NCBI RefSeq assembly: GCF_000964005.1
Contig: NZ_JXYP01000022.1
Location: forward strand, 29,303-93,302
Origin: Williamsia herbipolensis
GTDB taxonomy: Bacteria; Actinomycetota; Actinomycetes; Mycobacteriales; Mycobacteriaceae
Direction of reading: 5' to 3'
DNA length: 64,000 nucleotides
This document shows, piece by piece, positions 31,770 to 41,432 of the stretch. Below the pieces are notes generated by a model. It worked only from the letters and a program-made list of their open reading frames with translations. It was not told the DNA's origin and did not search any database. Position numbers and translations under genes: made by a program. Each line of letters opens with the position of its first letter. The first letter of the stretch is position 1.

Positions 31770-32903
31770 GTGACCGACCTGCGATCCCCGACGCAGAACG
31801 GGCCCGACACCGCTACCGGGACATCGTCGCCGGGAGCGGTGAGGTTACGCAGGGCCGCGATCGCCGTGTGGGCGTTGGTCGTTGCGACCCTCGCCGGCAC
31901 ACGGGTGATGTCGTTCGGGTTCGTCCCGATCATGGTCGTGGTCGTCACCGGCCTCGCCGCCGCGAGCATCGGGCGCCGCAACCCGCTCCTGGTGGTGCGC
32001 GACTGGCTCCCGTTCGGTCTCGTGCTGTTCGCCTACGAGAGCACCCGCGGCACCGCGGCGTTCCTCGGGATGCCCACGCGATGGCATCTCGCCGTCGACG
32101 CCGATCGCTGGATGTTCGGTGTGGTCCCCACGGTGTGGCTGCAGGAACATCTCAAACACGCCGACCCGCAGTGGTGGGAGATCATCACCAGCGTCGTCTA
32201 CATGTCCTACTTCATCGTCCCCTACGCCCTGGCGGGGTGGCTGTGGCTCCGCGACCGGACGGCGTGGAAGAAGTTCGTGACGCGTTTCGTCGCGCTGTTC
32301 TTCCTCGGTCTCGTCGGCTACATCCTGGTGCCTGCGGCGCCGCCGTGGGCCGCGGCGCAGTGCACGGCCGAACAGGTCGTCGGCGGCCCGGCGTTCCCGC
32401 CGTGCATCACCGGTACACCCGAGAACGTTCCCGGCGGTGGGGTGTTGGGTCCGATGACCCCCGACGATCCGGCCGCGAAGCCCTTCATCGAGCGGATCTC
32501 CAGTCGCGGCTGGGACGTCCTGCACATCGGGCCGGTGCGCGACGTCATCGAGGTCGGCCAGGAGCGGTCGAACCAGGTCGCCGCCATCCCCTCGCTGCAC
32601 GCCGGGCTGACCGGCCTGCTGGCGATGTTCATGTGGCGCCGGGTCGGTCCGCGCGGTCGGATCCTCTGGGTGGGCTACGCCGCGGCGATGGCGTTCACGC
32701 TGGTGTACTCCGCCGAGCACTATGTGTTCGACCTGATCCTGGGGTGGTCGCTGGCCGCCCTGGTGATGGTCGGGTGCGCGGCCGTCGAACGCCGATGGGC
32801 CCGACGCACGACACGACACGGCGTCGACGAGGGCCGTGACCAGGCCGACCCGGTCGGTGCGACACAGGCCGCGGGGGAACCGTCAGTCGATCGGGTCGGG
32901 TAG
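31770..32903 (+). CDS. PAP2-superfamily integral membrane protein (inositol-phosphotransferase-like)
   Basis: A 377-residue membrane protein with about six hydrophobic segments. The C-terminal PAP2 motifs are AIPSLHAGLTGL and YSAEHYVFDLILGW, giving the two catalytic histidines of the AUR1/inositol-phosphorylceramide-synthase-like family. These move phospho-head groups between lipids. The GTG start is at 31770 and no ribosome site is obvious. A role in mannolipid or phosphatidylinositol metabolism is plausible next to manB but unproven. Its end overlaps the DUF3499 gene by 21 bp. Confidence 0.82.
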   Translation: MTDLRSPTQNGPDTATGTSSPGAVRLRRAAIAVWALVVATLAGTRVMSFGFVPIMVVVVTGLAAASIGRRNPLLVVRDWLPFGLVLFAYESTRGTAAFLGMPTRWHLAVDADRWMFGVVPTVWLQEHLKHADPQWWEIITSVVYMSYFIVPYALAGWLWLRDRTAWKKFVTRFVALFFLGLVGYILVPAAPPWAAAQCTAEQVVGGPAFPPCITGTPENVPGGGVLGPMTPDDPAAKPFIERISSRGWDVLHIGPVRDVIEVGQERSNQVAAIPSLHAGLTGLLAMFMWRRVGPRGRILWVGYAAAMAFTLVYSAEHYVFDLILGWSLAALVMVGCAAVERRWARRTTRHGVDEGRDQADPVGATQAAGEPSVDRVG

Positions 32904-33341
32904 CACCCTGAGATGACCGCGGCGGCCCGGGCGCGGCCGTGAGCGCGGCGTCCCGGTTCCGGCCGAGCCGGTGTGGGTCGACCCCGGCGATCCCGCCGCG
33001 GTGGTCGAGGACCCCACGAGCGGCGACCACGAGCGGATCGATTCCGACGACGAGCCTGCGGCCCGCAGTCCACCGGCCTCGCGGACCGCCTCGGCGAGCG
33101 CGGTGAGATCGTCCTCGTCGGCGGCGGGGGTCGCCCACCCTCCGGCGCTGCGCATCATCTCCCAGCCACGCGGGACGGTGATGCGGCTGGCGTGGTCGTC
33201 GCAGAGATCCCACGAGTGCGGCTCGTCGGTCGACGCGAGCGGGCCGACGACGGCGACCGACTCGGCGTAGACGAAGGTCAACGTCGCGACAGCGGGTTGG
33301 GCACAGCCGGGCCTGCTGCACTGACGGGGGAGCCTCACCAC
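32883..33341 (-). CDS. DUF3499 protein (Rv3258c-like)
   Basis: A 152-residue protein whose N-terminal 75 residues are the conserved DUF3499 domain. CSRPGC and CDDHASR give a CxxxxC...CxxH-like set of possible metal ligands, with FVYAESVAVVGPL between them. The rest is Ser/Thr/Gly-rich and poorly conserved. No function is known. It starts with two GTG codons in a row (33341 or 33338). In mycobacteria it lies between the manB and whiB2 genes, as here. Confidence 0.78.
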   Translation of the reverse strand: MVRLPRQCSRPGCAQPAVATLTFVYAESVAVVGPLASTDEPHSWDLCDDHASRITVPRGWEMMRSAGGWATPAADEDDLTALAEAVREAGGLRAAGSSSESIRSWSPLVGSSTTAAGSPGSTHTGSAGTGTPRSRPRPGRRGHLRVLPDPID

Positions 33342-33435
33342 GCGAGATTATCCCGACCGACCCCGACGGGGCAGCAGACACACCGCCGCGCGCCGTGTCG
33401 ACAGGTCTCGATCACGGCACGCTTACACTCTCGCC

Positions 33436-33951
33436 ATGGCACGCAGGGTCCCTCCGGTCGTCTCCCGGCATCGCGGCACCACATCGGGTCCGGGCCCCAC
33501 ACGGCGCCGACGTCGTGACCGTCGCGGGCGGGGATTGCGATCGAGCCTCCTGCCGCCGCAGGTCCCCGCGGCGAACACACGCTCGGAATCGTTCGATCTC
33601 GTGGTGCTGGAGGCGTTCGCCGAGATCGACGCGCGCTGGCACGAACAGCTCGGCGATCTCGACCTCGCGGTCGACGAGATCCCGCGGGTCCTCCCCCGCG
33701 ATCCCGAGACCGTGCAGTGGCCCGACGAGGTGACCGCCGACGGCGCCATCCCCCTGGCCCGGCTGCTGCCGGCGGGTATCGACGCGAACGGGCGTCCGTC
33801 ACGGGCGCGGATCGTCATCTTCCGTCGGCCGTTGGAGAGTCGCGCGGACAAGGGAGCCGATCTGCTCGACCTCGTCCACGAGGTCCTGGTCCATCAGGTG
33901 GCCACACATCTCGGGCTCGATGAGGACACCATCGATCCCGAACCGCACTGA
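33436..33951 (+). CDS. Zincin-like metallopeptidase-family protein (Rv3259-like), catalytic motif altered
   Basis: A 171-residue protein. Residues 55-165 match the PF06262 zincin-like fold (FDLVVLEAFAEIDA ... RIVIFRRPLES ... LVHEVLVHQVATHLGLDED). Where the family usually has HExxHHFG, this copy reads HQVATHLG: the catalytic Glu is Gln and the second zinc His is Thr. It is therefore probably not a working peptidase in the usual way. The N-terminal 45 residues are Arg-rich and likely disordered. A TACACT hexamer ends 6 nt before the ATG, so the mRNA may be leaderless. Confidence 0.78.
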   Translation: MARRVPPVVSRHRGTTSGPGPTRRRRRDRRGRGLRSSLLPPQVPAANTRSESFDLVVLEAFAEIDARWHEQLGDLDLAVDEIPRVLPRDPETVQWPDEVTADGAIPLARLLPAGIDANGRPSRARIVIFRRPLESRADKGADLLDLVHEVLVHQVATHLGLDEDTIDPEPH

Positions 33952-34020
33952 CCCGAGAAGCACAGCCACGGAGAGGTTCTCGAGGCGGTCAGGCGCGCTG
34001 TCGCGGGACGCGGTGCCCGG

Positions 34021-34401
34021 TCAGATGATGCCGCGCTTGAGGCGGCGGCGCTCACGCTCGGACAGTCCGCCCCAGATGCCGAAGCGCTCGTCCTTGTGCA
34101 GTGCGTACTCGAGGCACTCGGCCTTCACCTCGCAGCCCGAGCAGATGCGCTTGGCCTCGCGGGTGGAGCCGCCCTTCTCGGGGAAGAACGCCTCGGGGTC
34201 GGTCTGCGCGCACAGCGCGCGGTCCTGCCACTGGTCCTCGGTGTCGTCGAAGAGGGCATCGAAGTCGTCGGTGACGAGGCTCAGGTGCGGGGTGGACGGC
34301 ATGGCGGGTGCGAACGCGGGCGCGGACTCCGCGGCGCTCTCCGCCGACGGGTAGGCGTCGTTCGACGGGAATCCGTCACCCATCCGGTGCTCGAAAGTCA
34401 T
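34021..34401 (-). CDS. whiB2: WhiB2-type iron-sulfur transcriptional regulator (WhmD)
   Basis: A 126-residue WhiB protein. The [4Fe-4S] ligands are Cys64, Cys87, Cys90 and Cys96, followed by GIWGG (108-112) and the basic DNA-binding tail RERRRLKRG. GAGGAG lies 7 nt before the ATG at 34401. The N-terminal arm is longer than the 89-residue M. tuberculosis form, so a start near 34302 (MPSTPHLS) is possible. In streptomycetes WhiB works with WhiA to control septation; WhmD is needed for division in mycobacteria. A cluster of GACAC motifs lies in the intergenic region upstream. Confidence 0.93.
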   Translation of the reverse strand: MTFEHRMGDGFPSNDAYPSAESAAESAPAFAPAMPSTPHLSLVTDDFDALFDDTEDQWQDRALCAQTDPEAFFPEKGGSTREAKRICSGCEVKAECLEYALHKDERFGIWGGLSERERRRLKRGII

Positions 34402-34603
34402 CGCCGGGCTCCTCGTGAATTCGTTTGCGGCCGCAGGGCGACCGAGGTGGGTGATGACCGTCGCCGCAGGGGCGCAGCCGGTGCGAGAATCGTGGTGCAT
34501 GGGTACAGCCGGTGCCACCTCGTACGAACCGGGCCGTCAGGCCTGTTCGAACGTGTGATCGAACACGAAGTCGCTCAACGATTCTCGATCACAAAACGCT
34601 AAT

Positions 34604-34729
34604 GACACTGGTGTGATTAGACACGTACGCCGGTGTCTCGGTCAAGCGAAACGGCGAAATTGCCAATACCACTGCCGGTCCGGTATTCCGCGACACGACA
34701 CCACCGGAGTGTCGCACCACTGGCGTGTC
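34604..34729. promoter_or_regulatory. Cluster of seven GACAC/GTGTC motifs between whiB2 and fbiA (WhiA-type sites)
   Basis: GACAC occurs at 34604, 34620, 34692 and 34697, and its complement GTGTC at 34633, 34709 and 34725. About 0.25 would be expected by chance in 126 bp. GACAC is the sequence bound by WhiA in Streptomyces, which regulates together with WhiB. The 394-bp region 34402-34795 holds no gene that I can support. Confidence 0.5.
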
Positions 34730-34795
34730 GCCCGCCTCGGTGCGGCGTCGGTGGCCACGGGCCGGTCGTCACCACGCCCATTAGAGTGGGCGGTC

Positions 34796-35803
34796 GTGAA
34801 GGCAACGGTTCTCGTCGGTGGCGTCGGTGGCGCCCGATTCCTGCAGGGTGCGCGCCATCTGTTCGGCCGCACCCCGTTTCCCGCCGGAGCCGAGTCCACG
34901 TCGTCGGACTCCGGTGTCACCGCCATCGTCAACGTCGGCGACGACGCGTGGATGCACGGGGTGCGCATCTGTCCCGATCTCGACACGTGCATGTACACCC
35001 TGGGCGGGGGCATCGATCTCGAGCGCGGGTGGGGTCGCACCGACGAGACCTGGAACGCCAAGGAGGAGCTGGCCGCCTACGGCGCCGATCCGGACTGGTT
35101 CGGGCTGGGCGACCGCGATCTGGCCACCCATCTCATCCGCACGCAGATGCTCGACGCCGGCTACACCCTCACCGACATCACCGAGGCCCTGTGCAAGCGG
35201 TGGCAGCCCGGTGTGCGACTGCTCCCGGTGACCGACGATCGCCACGAGACCCACGTGGTGGTCAACCGCAGCGGCGACCCCGACGACGCGAAGGTGGCGA
35301 TCCACTTCCAGGAGTGGTGGGTCCGATACCGGGCCCAGATCCCCACGCACGGCTTCGCCCAGGTCGGTTCGGAGAAGGCGACGCCGGCCGCCGGCGTCCT
35401 CGAGGCGATCGCCGATGCCGACATCGTGTTGCTGGCGCCCAGCAACCCCGTGGTCAGCATCGGCGCCGTGATCAGCGTTCCCGGCATCCGCGCCGCCCTG
35501 CGCGCGACGAAGGCTCCGGTGGTGGGGATCTCGCCGGTGATCGGCGGGGCTCCCCTGCGCGGCATGGCCGACGAGTGCCTGTCGGTGATCGGGGTCGAGA
35601 CCACGTCGGAGGCCATCGGCGCCCATTACGGCGCACGATCGGGCACCGGCATCCTCGACGGCTGGCTGGTCGCACCGGGCGACGGCACCGACATCCCCGG
35701 CATCGCCACCCGCGAGGTCCCGTTGGTGATGAGCGATCCGGAGACGACGGCCCAGATGGTCCGCGACGCCTGCGATCTCGTCGGCGTCGCACATGACCGC
35801 TGA
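34796..35803 (+). CDS. fbiA: 2-phospho-L-lactate (phosphoenolpyruvate) transferase, F420 biosynthesis
   Basis: A 335-residue CofD/FbiA protein. [13 protein letters not shown] at residues 5-17 binds the nucleotide donor, and [11 protein letters not shown] with the DTCMYTLGG segment forms the Fo pocket. [19 protein letters not shown] is another family signature. It joins the phospho-lactyl/PEP group to Fo. GTG at 34796 is chosen because the protein then starts [15 protein letters not shown] ends 8 nt earlier, pointing to a leaderless mRNA. It overlaps fbiB by 11 bp. Confidence 0.95.
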   Translation: MKATVLVGGVGGARFLQGARHLFGRTPFPAGAESTSSDSGVTAIVNVGDDAWMHGVRICPDLDTCMYTLGGGIDLERGWGRTDETWNAKEELAAYGADPDWFGLGDRDLATHLIRTQMLDAGYTLTDITEALCKRWQPGVRLLPVTDDRHETHVVVNRSGDPDDAKVAIHFQEWWVRYRAQIPTHGFAQVGSEKATPAAGVLEAIADADIVLLAPSNPVVSIGAVISVPGIRAALRATKAPVVGISPVIGGAPLRGMADECLSVIGVETTSEAIGAHYGARSGTGILDGWLVAPGDGTDIPGIATREVPLVMSDPETTAQMVRDACDLVGVAHDR

Positions 35804-37163
35804 TCCCCGCCCGCCTGCGACCGGCGATCACGCGGCGACCGGCATGCTCGAGATCATCGGGGTCCGCGGTCTCCCCCGCTTCGTCGAGGGGGACGATCTG
35901 GCGGCCGCGATCGCCGGCGCCGCACCGGATCTGCGCGACGACGACGTCGTGGTGGTGACGAGCAAGGTGTTCTCGAAGATCGAGGGCCGCATGGTCACCG
36001 CACCGATCGATCCCGAGGAACGGGACACGTTGCGGCGCAAGCTGATCGACTCCGAATCGGTGCGCGTCCTGGCACGCAAGAACCGCACGCTGATCACGGA
36101 GAACGCGCTCGGCATCGTGCAGGCGGCGGCCGGGGTGGACGGCTCGAACATCGACACCGACCAGCTGGCGCTGCTGCCCGTCGATCCCGACGCCAGCGCC
36201 CGACGACTACGCGACCGACTGGCCGCCGATCCCGGTGTGCGCGTCGCGGTGATCGTCACCGACACCATGGGACGCGCCTGGCGCAACGGCCAGATCGACG
36301 CGGCCATCGGCTCGGCCGGCATCGCGGTGACCCACCCCTATGACGGCAGCGTCGATCCGCACGGGAACCCGCTGATCGTCACCGACATCGCCGTGGCCGA
36401 CGAGATCGCCGCGGCCGCAGATCTGGTGAAGGGCAAGCTGATCGAGACGCCCGTCGCCATCGTGCGCGGCCTGCGACCCCACGACGACGGTTCCGGCGCA
36501 CGCGATCTCGTCCGCCCGGGTGACGAGGACCTGTTCTGGCTCGGGACCACCGAGGCCATCGACCTCGGTCGACGTCAGGCCCTCCTCACCCGCCGCTCGG
36601 TGCGCGCCTTCACCACCGAACCCGTGGAGCCGGAGGTCATGGACGCGGCGTTCGCCGAGGCGCTGACCGCCCCCGCGCCGCACCACACCCACCCGGTGCG
36701 TCTGGTGTGGGTGCGCGACCGGGAACGTCGGATCCGCCTGCTCGACGCGATGGCCGATCGCTGGCGTCGGGACCTCGCGGCCGACGGACGTGACGAGGAG
36801 TCGATCGAACGCCGCGTCGCGCGCGGACAGCTTCTCTACGACGCCCCCGAACTCGTGATCCCCATGCTCGCCCTCGACGGCGCACACGACTACCCCGACG
36901 CCGCACGCACGCGTGCCGAACACACCATGTTCACCGTTGCCGTCGGGGCCGCGGTGCAGGGGCTGCTCGTCGCGCTGTCGGTGCGCGGGGTGGGCAGCTG
37001 CTGGGTGGGGTCGACGATCTTCGCCGCCGACATCGTGACCGACGTCCTCGAGGTGCCCGCCGACTGGGAACCGTTGGGCGCGATCGCGATCGGACACCCG
37101 CAGGATGCCGATACCGGCCCGCGTCCACCGGCCGACCCGACCACCGCGGTGGCGATCCGATGA
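35793..37163 (+). CDS. fbiB: F420 gamma-glutamyl ligase with C-terminal nitroreductase-fold domain
   Basis: A 456-residue two-domain protein. Residues 18-245 are the CofE ligase ([49 protein letters not shown]). Residues 255-445 are an FMN-binding nitroreductase fold ([41 protein letters not shown]). It adds the poly-gamma-glutamate tail to F420 and reduces dehydro-F420, as known for mycobacterial FbiB. It begins within the end of fbiA and its own end overlaps the NUDIX gene by four bases, so three genes are coupled. Confidence 0.96.
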   Translation: MTADPRPPATGDHAATGMLEIIGVRGLPRFVEGDDLAAAIAGAAPDLRDDDVVVVTSKVFSKIEGRMVTAPIDPEERDTLRRKLIDSESVRVLARKNRTLITENALGIVQAAAGVDGSNIDTDQLALLPVDPDASARRLRDRLAADPGVRVAVIVTDTMGRAWRNGQIDAAIGSAGIAVTHPYDGSVDPHGNPLIVTDIAVADEIAAAADLVKGKLIETPVAIVRGLRPHDDGSGARDLVRPGDEDLFWLGTTEAIDLGRRQALLTRRSVRAFTTEPVEPEVMDAAFAEALTAPAPHHTHPVRLVWVRDRERRIRLLDAMADRWRRDLAADGRDEESIERRVARGQLLYDAPELVIPMLALDGAHDYPDAARTRAEHTMFTVAVGAAVQGLLVALSVRGVGSCWVGSTIFAADIVTDVLEVPADWEPLGAIAIGHPQDADTGPRPPADPTTAVAIR

Positions 37164-37741
37164 GCGCGGCGAGTCTGCACCGCTCGGCGGTGGAGATGCT
37201 GACTGGGTGGTCGACGACCGACCCGCATCAGGATTCCATGCGCCACACCGTGCTCGCGTTCCTCGCCGCGCGCGACGACGCCTGCCTGCGCGCCTGCGCG
37301 CCCGGCCATCTCACCGCCTCGACGATGATCCTCGACCACACCGGGGCTTTCGCCCTCCTCACGCTGCACCCCCGCGTGGGCGCGTGGATCCAGGTCGGTG
37401 GGCACTGCGAGCCGGAGGACGACGGCATCGCCGACGCCGCCATGCGCGAGGCGACCGAGGAATCCGGGATCGCCGGACTGACGTTGTCGCATGAGCCGAT
37501 CGCGCTGCACACCCACCCGATCACATGCTCGCTGGGAGTGCCCACCCGCCACCTCGACGTGCGATTCCTCGGGGTTGCCCCGCCCGGACCCGACGGCGGT
37601 CTGCCCGAGATCATCCGCAGCGACGAGTCGGTCGACCTGCGGTGGTGGCCGGTCGATGCGCTGCCCGAGGGCACCCACCACGCGGAGATGGCCACGCTGG
37701 TCGCCGCGGCGCGCCGGGCGAAGGGCCTCACCCCAGCCTGA
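37160..37741 (+). CDS. NUDIX hydrolase, fbiB-linked
   Basis: A 193-residue NUDIX protein. The box [25 protein letters not shown] keeps the REATEES core but has two extra residues in the loop. It resembles the Nudix proteins that follow fbiB in actinobacteria. The role is not established; hydrolysis of a nucleotide-linked intermediate is a guess from context. Start is an ATGA overlap with fbiB. Its last 14 bp overlap glgC, which is on the opposite strand. Confidence 0.86.
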   Translation: MSAASLHRSAVEMLTGWSTTDPHQDSMRHTVLAFLAARDDACLRACAPGHLTASTMILDHTGAFALLTLHPRVGAWIQVGGHCEPEDDGIADAAMREATEESGIAGLTLSHEPIALHTHPITCSLGVPTRHLDVRFLGVAPPGPDGGLPEIIRSDESVDLRWWPVDALPEGTHHAEMATLVAAARRAKGLTPA

Positions 37742-38951
37742 CACCCTTGCCGACGGCCACCACGCCGCCGGCGCTGATGGCGTACTTCTCGCGGTCCCGC
37801 TCGAGTTCGACCCCGAGGATCTCACCGGGGCCGACGACCACGTTCTTGTCCAGGATCGCCTTGCGCACGACCGCACCCCGGCCGATGCGCACACCGGGCA
37901 TCAGGACGCTGCCCTCGACGGTGGCGCCGTCCTCGATGATGACGTTGGAGCTGAGCACCGAATTGCGCACGGTCGCAGCGGAGATGATCGACCCGGCGCC
38001 GACGACGGATTCCTGCGCGAGACCGCCGTGGACGAACTTGGCGGGCGCGAGGTTCTCGGCCGCACCACGGATCGGCCAGCGGCGGTTGTAGAGGTTGAAC
38101 ACCGGGTGCACCGACACGAGATCCATGTGGGCGTCGTAGAACGCGTCGAGGGTCCCGACGTCGCGCCAGTAGCCCTTGTCGCGCTCGGTGGCGCCGGGGA
38201 CCTCGTTGTCCTTGAAGTCATAGACGAACGCCTCGCCGCGGTTGACGAAGCCGGGGATGATGTCGCCGCCCATGTCGTGGTCGGAGTCGCTGTCCTCGGA
38301 GTCGGCGCGGATCGCCTCCACCAGCGCGGAGGTGGTGAAGACGTAGTTGCCCATCGAGGCGAAGGTGGCCTCGGGATCGTCGGGGGTACCCGGTGGGTCC
38401 TTGGGCTTCTCCAGGAACTGCGTGATGCGACCGGACTCGTCGGCGTCGATGCAGCCGAACGCGAACGCCTCGCTGCGCGGGACGCGGATCCCCGCGACAG
38501 TGGCCGCGGCACCCGAGGCGATGTGCGCCTCCACCATCTGCTCGGGATCCATCCGGTACACGTGGTCGGCGCCGAAGACCACGATGTAGTCGGGCTCCTC
38601 GTCGTAGACGAGGTTGAGCGACTGGAAGATCGCATCCGCGCTGCCGGTGTACCACCGCGGCCCGAGACGCTGCTGCGCCGGCACGGGCGTGATGTATTCG
38701 CCGTTGAAGCCCGACATGCGCCACGTCTGCGAGATGTGGCGGTCGAGGGAGTGCGACTTGTACTGGGTGAGCACGCACAACCGCTGGTATCCGGCGTTCA
38801 CGAGGTTGCTCAGTACGAAATCGATGAGCCGGTACGCCCCGCCGAACGGGACCGCGGGCTTCGCCCGGTCCATGGTCAAAGGGAACAAGCGCTTTCCCTC
38901 ACCGCCGGCGAGAACAATTCCGAGCACGTGCGGCTGTGATCTCACCCTCAC
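37728..38951 (-). CDS. glgC: Glucose-1-phosphate adenylyltransferase
   Basis: A 407-residue ADP-glucose pyrophosphorylase. [20 protein letters not shown] is the nucleotide loop and [20 protein letters not shown] and [13 protein letters not shown] continue the catalytic domain. A left-handed beta-helix closes the protein ([24 protein letters not shown]). It makes ADP-glucose for glycogen and for maltose-1-phosphate. GTG at 38951 is used; GTG at 38945 is also possible. It is divergent from glgM, the standard actinobacterial layout. Confidence 0.96.
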   Translation of the reverse strand: MRVRSQPHVLGIVLAGGEGKRLFPLTMDRAKPAVPFGGAYRLIDFVLSNLVNAGYQRLCVLTQYKSHSLDRHISQTWRMSGFNGEYITPVPAQQRLGPRWYTGSADAIFQSLNLVYDEEPDYIVVFGADHVYRMDPEQMVEAHIASGAAATVAGIRVPRSEAFAFGCIDADESGRITQFLEKPKDPPGTPDDPEATFASMGNYVFTTSALVEAIRADSEDSDSDHDMGGDIIPGFVNRGEAFVYDFKDNEVPGATERDKGYWRDVGTLDAFYDAHMDLVSVHPVFNLYNRRWPIRGAAENLAPAKFVHGGLAQESVVGAGSIISAATVRNSVLSSNVIIEDGATVEGSVLMPGVRIGRGAVVRKAILDKNVVVGPGEILGVELERDREKYAISAGGVVAVGKGVRLG

Positions 38952-39073
38952 AACCTATCCGCGTTCTGTGCGAACGGCCACCGGTTCGGCGCCCGGCGAT
39001 CCGCCACACGTACCCGACGCCGAGACGACGGGCAGGGGTGCGGGTGACGGCGCGCGGGTCTAGCGTCGTCGGT

Positions 39074-40246
39074 ATGCGAGTGGCGATGATGACCCGCGAG
39101 TACCCACCGGAGGTCTACGGCGGCGCCGGGGTCCACGTGACCGAACTGGTGCGGCATCTGCGACCGTTGGCCGAGGTCGACGTGCACTGCATGGGCGCGC
39201 CCCGCGACACCGCCCACGTCTACATCGCCGATCCCGGATTGACCGGTGCCAACGCGGCGTTGACGACGATGTCGGCCGATCTGCGGATGGTCGCCGGCGC
39301 GTCCGAGGCCGACATCATGCACTCGCACACCTGGTACACCGGGCTCGCCGGACACGTCGCCGCGCAGCTCTACGGGGTGCCCCACGTGCTCACCGCCCAC
39401 TCATTGGAACCCCGGCGCCCGTGGAAGGCCGAGCAACTCGGCGGCGGGTACCGACTGTCGAGCTGGGCCGAGCGCAACGCCGTCGAGTACGCCGACGCGG
39501 TGATCGCGGTCAGCGCGGGCATGCGCGTCGACGTCTGCGACGCCTACCCCCGACTCGACCCGGCGCGAGTACACGTGGTGCGGAACGGCATCGACACCGC
39601 GACGTGGTTCCCCGCCGACGAACCGTTCGGCGAGCAGTCGGCGCTGCGGTCGCTCGGCGTCGATCCGGACCGCCCGATCGCGGTGTTCGTCGGCCGCATC
39701 ACCCGGCAGAAGGGCGTGCGGCATCTCATTGCCGCGGCACACTCCTTCGATCCCGACCTGCAGCTCGTGCTGTGCGCGGGTGCGCCCGACACACCCGAGA
39801 TCGGTGCGCAGACCGCCGAGGCCGTCGCCGAGCTCTCCCGGACGCGCGATGGCGTGTACTGGGTGCAGGAGATGCTGCCCACCGAACGGGTCCGCGAGAT
39901 ACTCTCCGCAGCAACGGTATTCGTGTGTCCGTCGATCTACGAGCCGCTGGGAATCGTGAACCTCGAGGCCATGGCGTGTGGCACCGCGGTCGTGGCGTCC
40001 GACGTCGGCGGCATCCCGGAGGTGGTGCGCGACGAGGTCACCGGTCGCCTCGTCGCCTACGACGAGTCCGATGAGTCGGGCTTCGAGGCGGGACTTGCCG
40101 CCGCGGTGAACGCCGTCGTCGCCGACCCGACACGGGCCGCCGAGATGGGCGCCGCCGGACGGTCGCGCGCGATCGAGGAGTTCTCGTGGGAGTCCATCGC
40201 CGAGCAGACGATCGCGGTGTACCAGGCCGCGCTCGCAGGACGGTGA
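39074..40246 (+). CDS. glgM: GT4 glycogen-synthase-type enzyme (maltose-1-phosphate synthase GlgM)
   Basis: A 390-residue GT-B transferase. MTREYPPEVYGGAGVHV at the N-terminus and YEPLGIVNLEAMACGTAVV (E-x7-E) at the C-terminus are the family hallmarks. The length and its divergence from glgC match M. tuberculosis GlgM (Rv1212c), which uses ADP-glucose and glucose-1-phosphate to make alpha-maltose-1-phosphate for GlgE. It was long annotated as GlgA. TAGCGT ends 7 nt before the ATG, suggesting a leaderless mRNA. GlgE itself is not in this window. Confidence 0.93.
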   Translation: MRVAMMTREYPPEVYGGAGVHVTELVRHLRPLAEVDVHCMGAPRDTAHVYIADPGLTGANAALTTMSADLRMVAGASEADIMHSHTWYTGLAGHVAAQLYGVPHVLTAHSLEPRRPWKAEQLGGGYRLSSWAERNAVEYADAVIAVSAGMRVDVCDAYPRLDPARVHVVRNGIDTATWFPADEPFGEQSALRSLGVDPDRPIAVFVGRITRQKGVRHLIAAAHSFDPDLQLVLCAGAPDTPEIGAQTAEAVAELSRTRDGVYWVQEMLPTERVREILSAATVFVCPSIYEPLGIVNLEAMACGTAVVASDVGGIPEVVRDEVTGRLVAYDESDESGFEAGLAAAVNAVVADPTRAAEMGAAGRSRAIEEFSWESIAEQTIAVYQAALAGR

Positions 40247-40271
40247 CCGGAGCGGTCGCGGTGCGACGCGG

Positions 40272-41096
40272 TCAGACGCGCCGGTAGCGCGACACCGTCA
40301 CCGAGCACGTCACCTCGACGAGCTCGGGCAACACCGTTGCGCGGGCGGCGATCTCGTCGACCGACGAGTGGTGCGCCGACGGTCCCATCGTGACGAGGTC
40401 GGCGACGTCGGACCGTCCGAGGGTCATCGTGTGCTCGACCGCGGTGCGGTCCTCCCGCTCGAACACCCCGGTGAGTGCGTTGCCGATCCGCTCGGGTTTG
40501 GTGGGGTCGACCCCGATCATGCCCATGGGGGTGACGATCTCGGCGAGGTGGCGCGGCGTGGGCGCGACCACCACGAGGACGCCGTCGTCGGTGAGCACGC
40601 GGGCGAACTCGGCGACGTTGCGGGGCGCGAACACCGACAGGACGGTGTCGATCACGCCGTCGGCGACGGGGAGCCGCTGCCAGGCGTCGGCGACGACCGA
40701 CCCGATCCGATCGTCGGCACGTGCCGTGGCGCGGGCACACGACTTCGACAGGTCCAGACCGATCCCGCGGGCCGCGGGATCGGAGTCGTCGAGGGCGTGG
40801 GCGAGATAGTGACCGGTCCCCGCCCCCACGTCGAGGCAGACCGGTCCTGAGGACGCGTCGGCGACCGCGTCGGCGATCGGGGCGTAGAGACCGGCACCCA
40901 GGATGCGTTCACGCGCGGCGACCATCGCGGTCGTATCCGAACGCAGGCCCCCGGTGGAGCCTGCGAGCAGGGAGACATACCCCTGACGGGCGATGTCGAA
41001 GGTGTGTCCACGGTCGCAGATCACCGTGCCCGCATCGATGTCGAGCTCGCCGGTGCACACCGGGCACGCGAGCAGATCGATGATCGCCGACAGCAT
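40272..41096 (-). CDS. RlmA-family 23S rRNA (guanine-N1) methyltransferase
   Basis: A 274-residue protein. The N-terminal zinc finger is CPVC...CDRGH (residues 11-31), followed by DIARQGYVSLL, the fingerprint of RlmA(I)/RlmA(II) enzymes. Motif I of the SAM domain is CLDVGAGTGHYL. Such enzymes methylate G745 or G748 of 23S rRNA; the type II form influences tylosin-like macrolide sensitivity. Which G is modified cannot be told. Its start lies inside the extended 3' end of the DUF3117 gene. Confidence 0.87.
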   Translation of the reverse strand: MLSAIIDLLACPVCTGELDIDAGTVICDRGHTFDIARQGYVSLLAGSTGGLRSDTTAMVAARERILGAGLYAPIADAVADASSGPVCLDVGAGTGHYLAHALDDSDPAARGIGLDLSKSCARATARADDRIGSVVADAWQRLPVADGVIDTVLSVFAPRNVAEFARVLTDDGVLVVVAPTPRHLAEIVTPMGMIGVDPTKPERIGNALTGVFEREDRTAVEHTMTLGRSDVADLVTMGPSAHHSSVDEIAARATVLPELVEVTCSVTVSRYRRV

Positions 41097-41305
41097 CGGA
41101 CTCGAGGTGCTATCGGCGGACCGTCGCGGCGGGGGCAGCCGGCGACGACGCCACGCAGTTCTTCGCCGAGGGCTGCTGCCTCGTCTGCGGTGAGCTCGAC
41201 GACCAGACGGCCGCCGCCCTCGATGGGGATGCGTACGACGATTCCTCGCCCTTCCTTGGCTGCTTCAAGGGGACCGTCTCCGGTCCGTGGCTTCATCGCC
41301 GCCAT
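41021..41305 (-). CDS. DUF3117 small protein with unusual C-terminal extension
   Basis: The first 56 residues (MAAMKPRTGDGPLE ... GEELRGVVAG) are the highly conserved actinobacterial DUF3117 domain, normally the entire 55-56-residue protein. Here no stop follows and the frame runs on for 38 more residues, Cys/Arg-rich and unlike anything in the family, overlapping the first 76 bp of the methyltransferase gene in another frame. Either the stop codon was lost or there is a small indel. GGAGGG lies 10 nt before the ATG. Function unknown. Confidence 0.75.
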   Translation of the reverse strand: MAAMKPRTGDGPLEAAKEGRGIVVRIPIEGGGRLVVELTADEAAALGEELRGVVAGCPRRDGPPIAPRVRCCRRSSICSRARCAPASSTSMRAR

Positions 41306-41432
41306 GTCACAAGCTCCCTCCGACAACGTCGCCGACAATCGGCGCCGGTTCACGATTCTATGCGCTGCGCCACACTCGACGAATTCGGCCGTCGGACGCA
41401 GACGCAGGTCAACCTCACAACGATGATACGGC

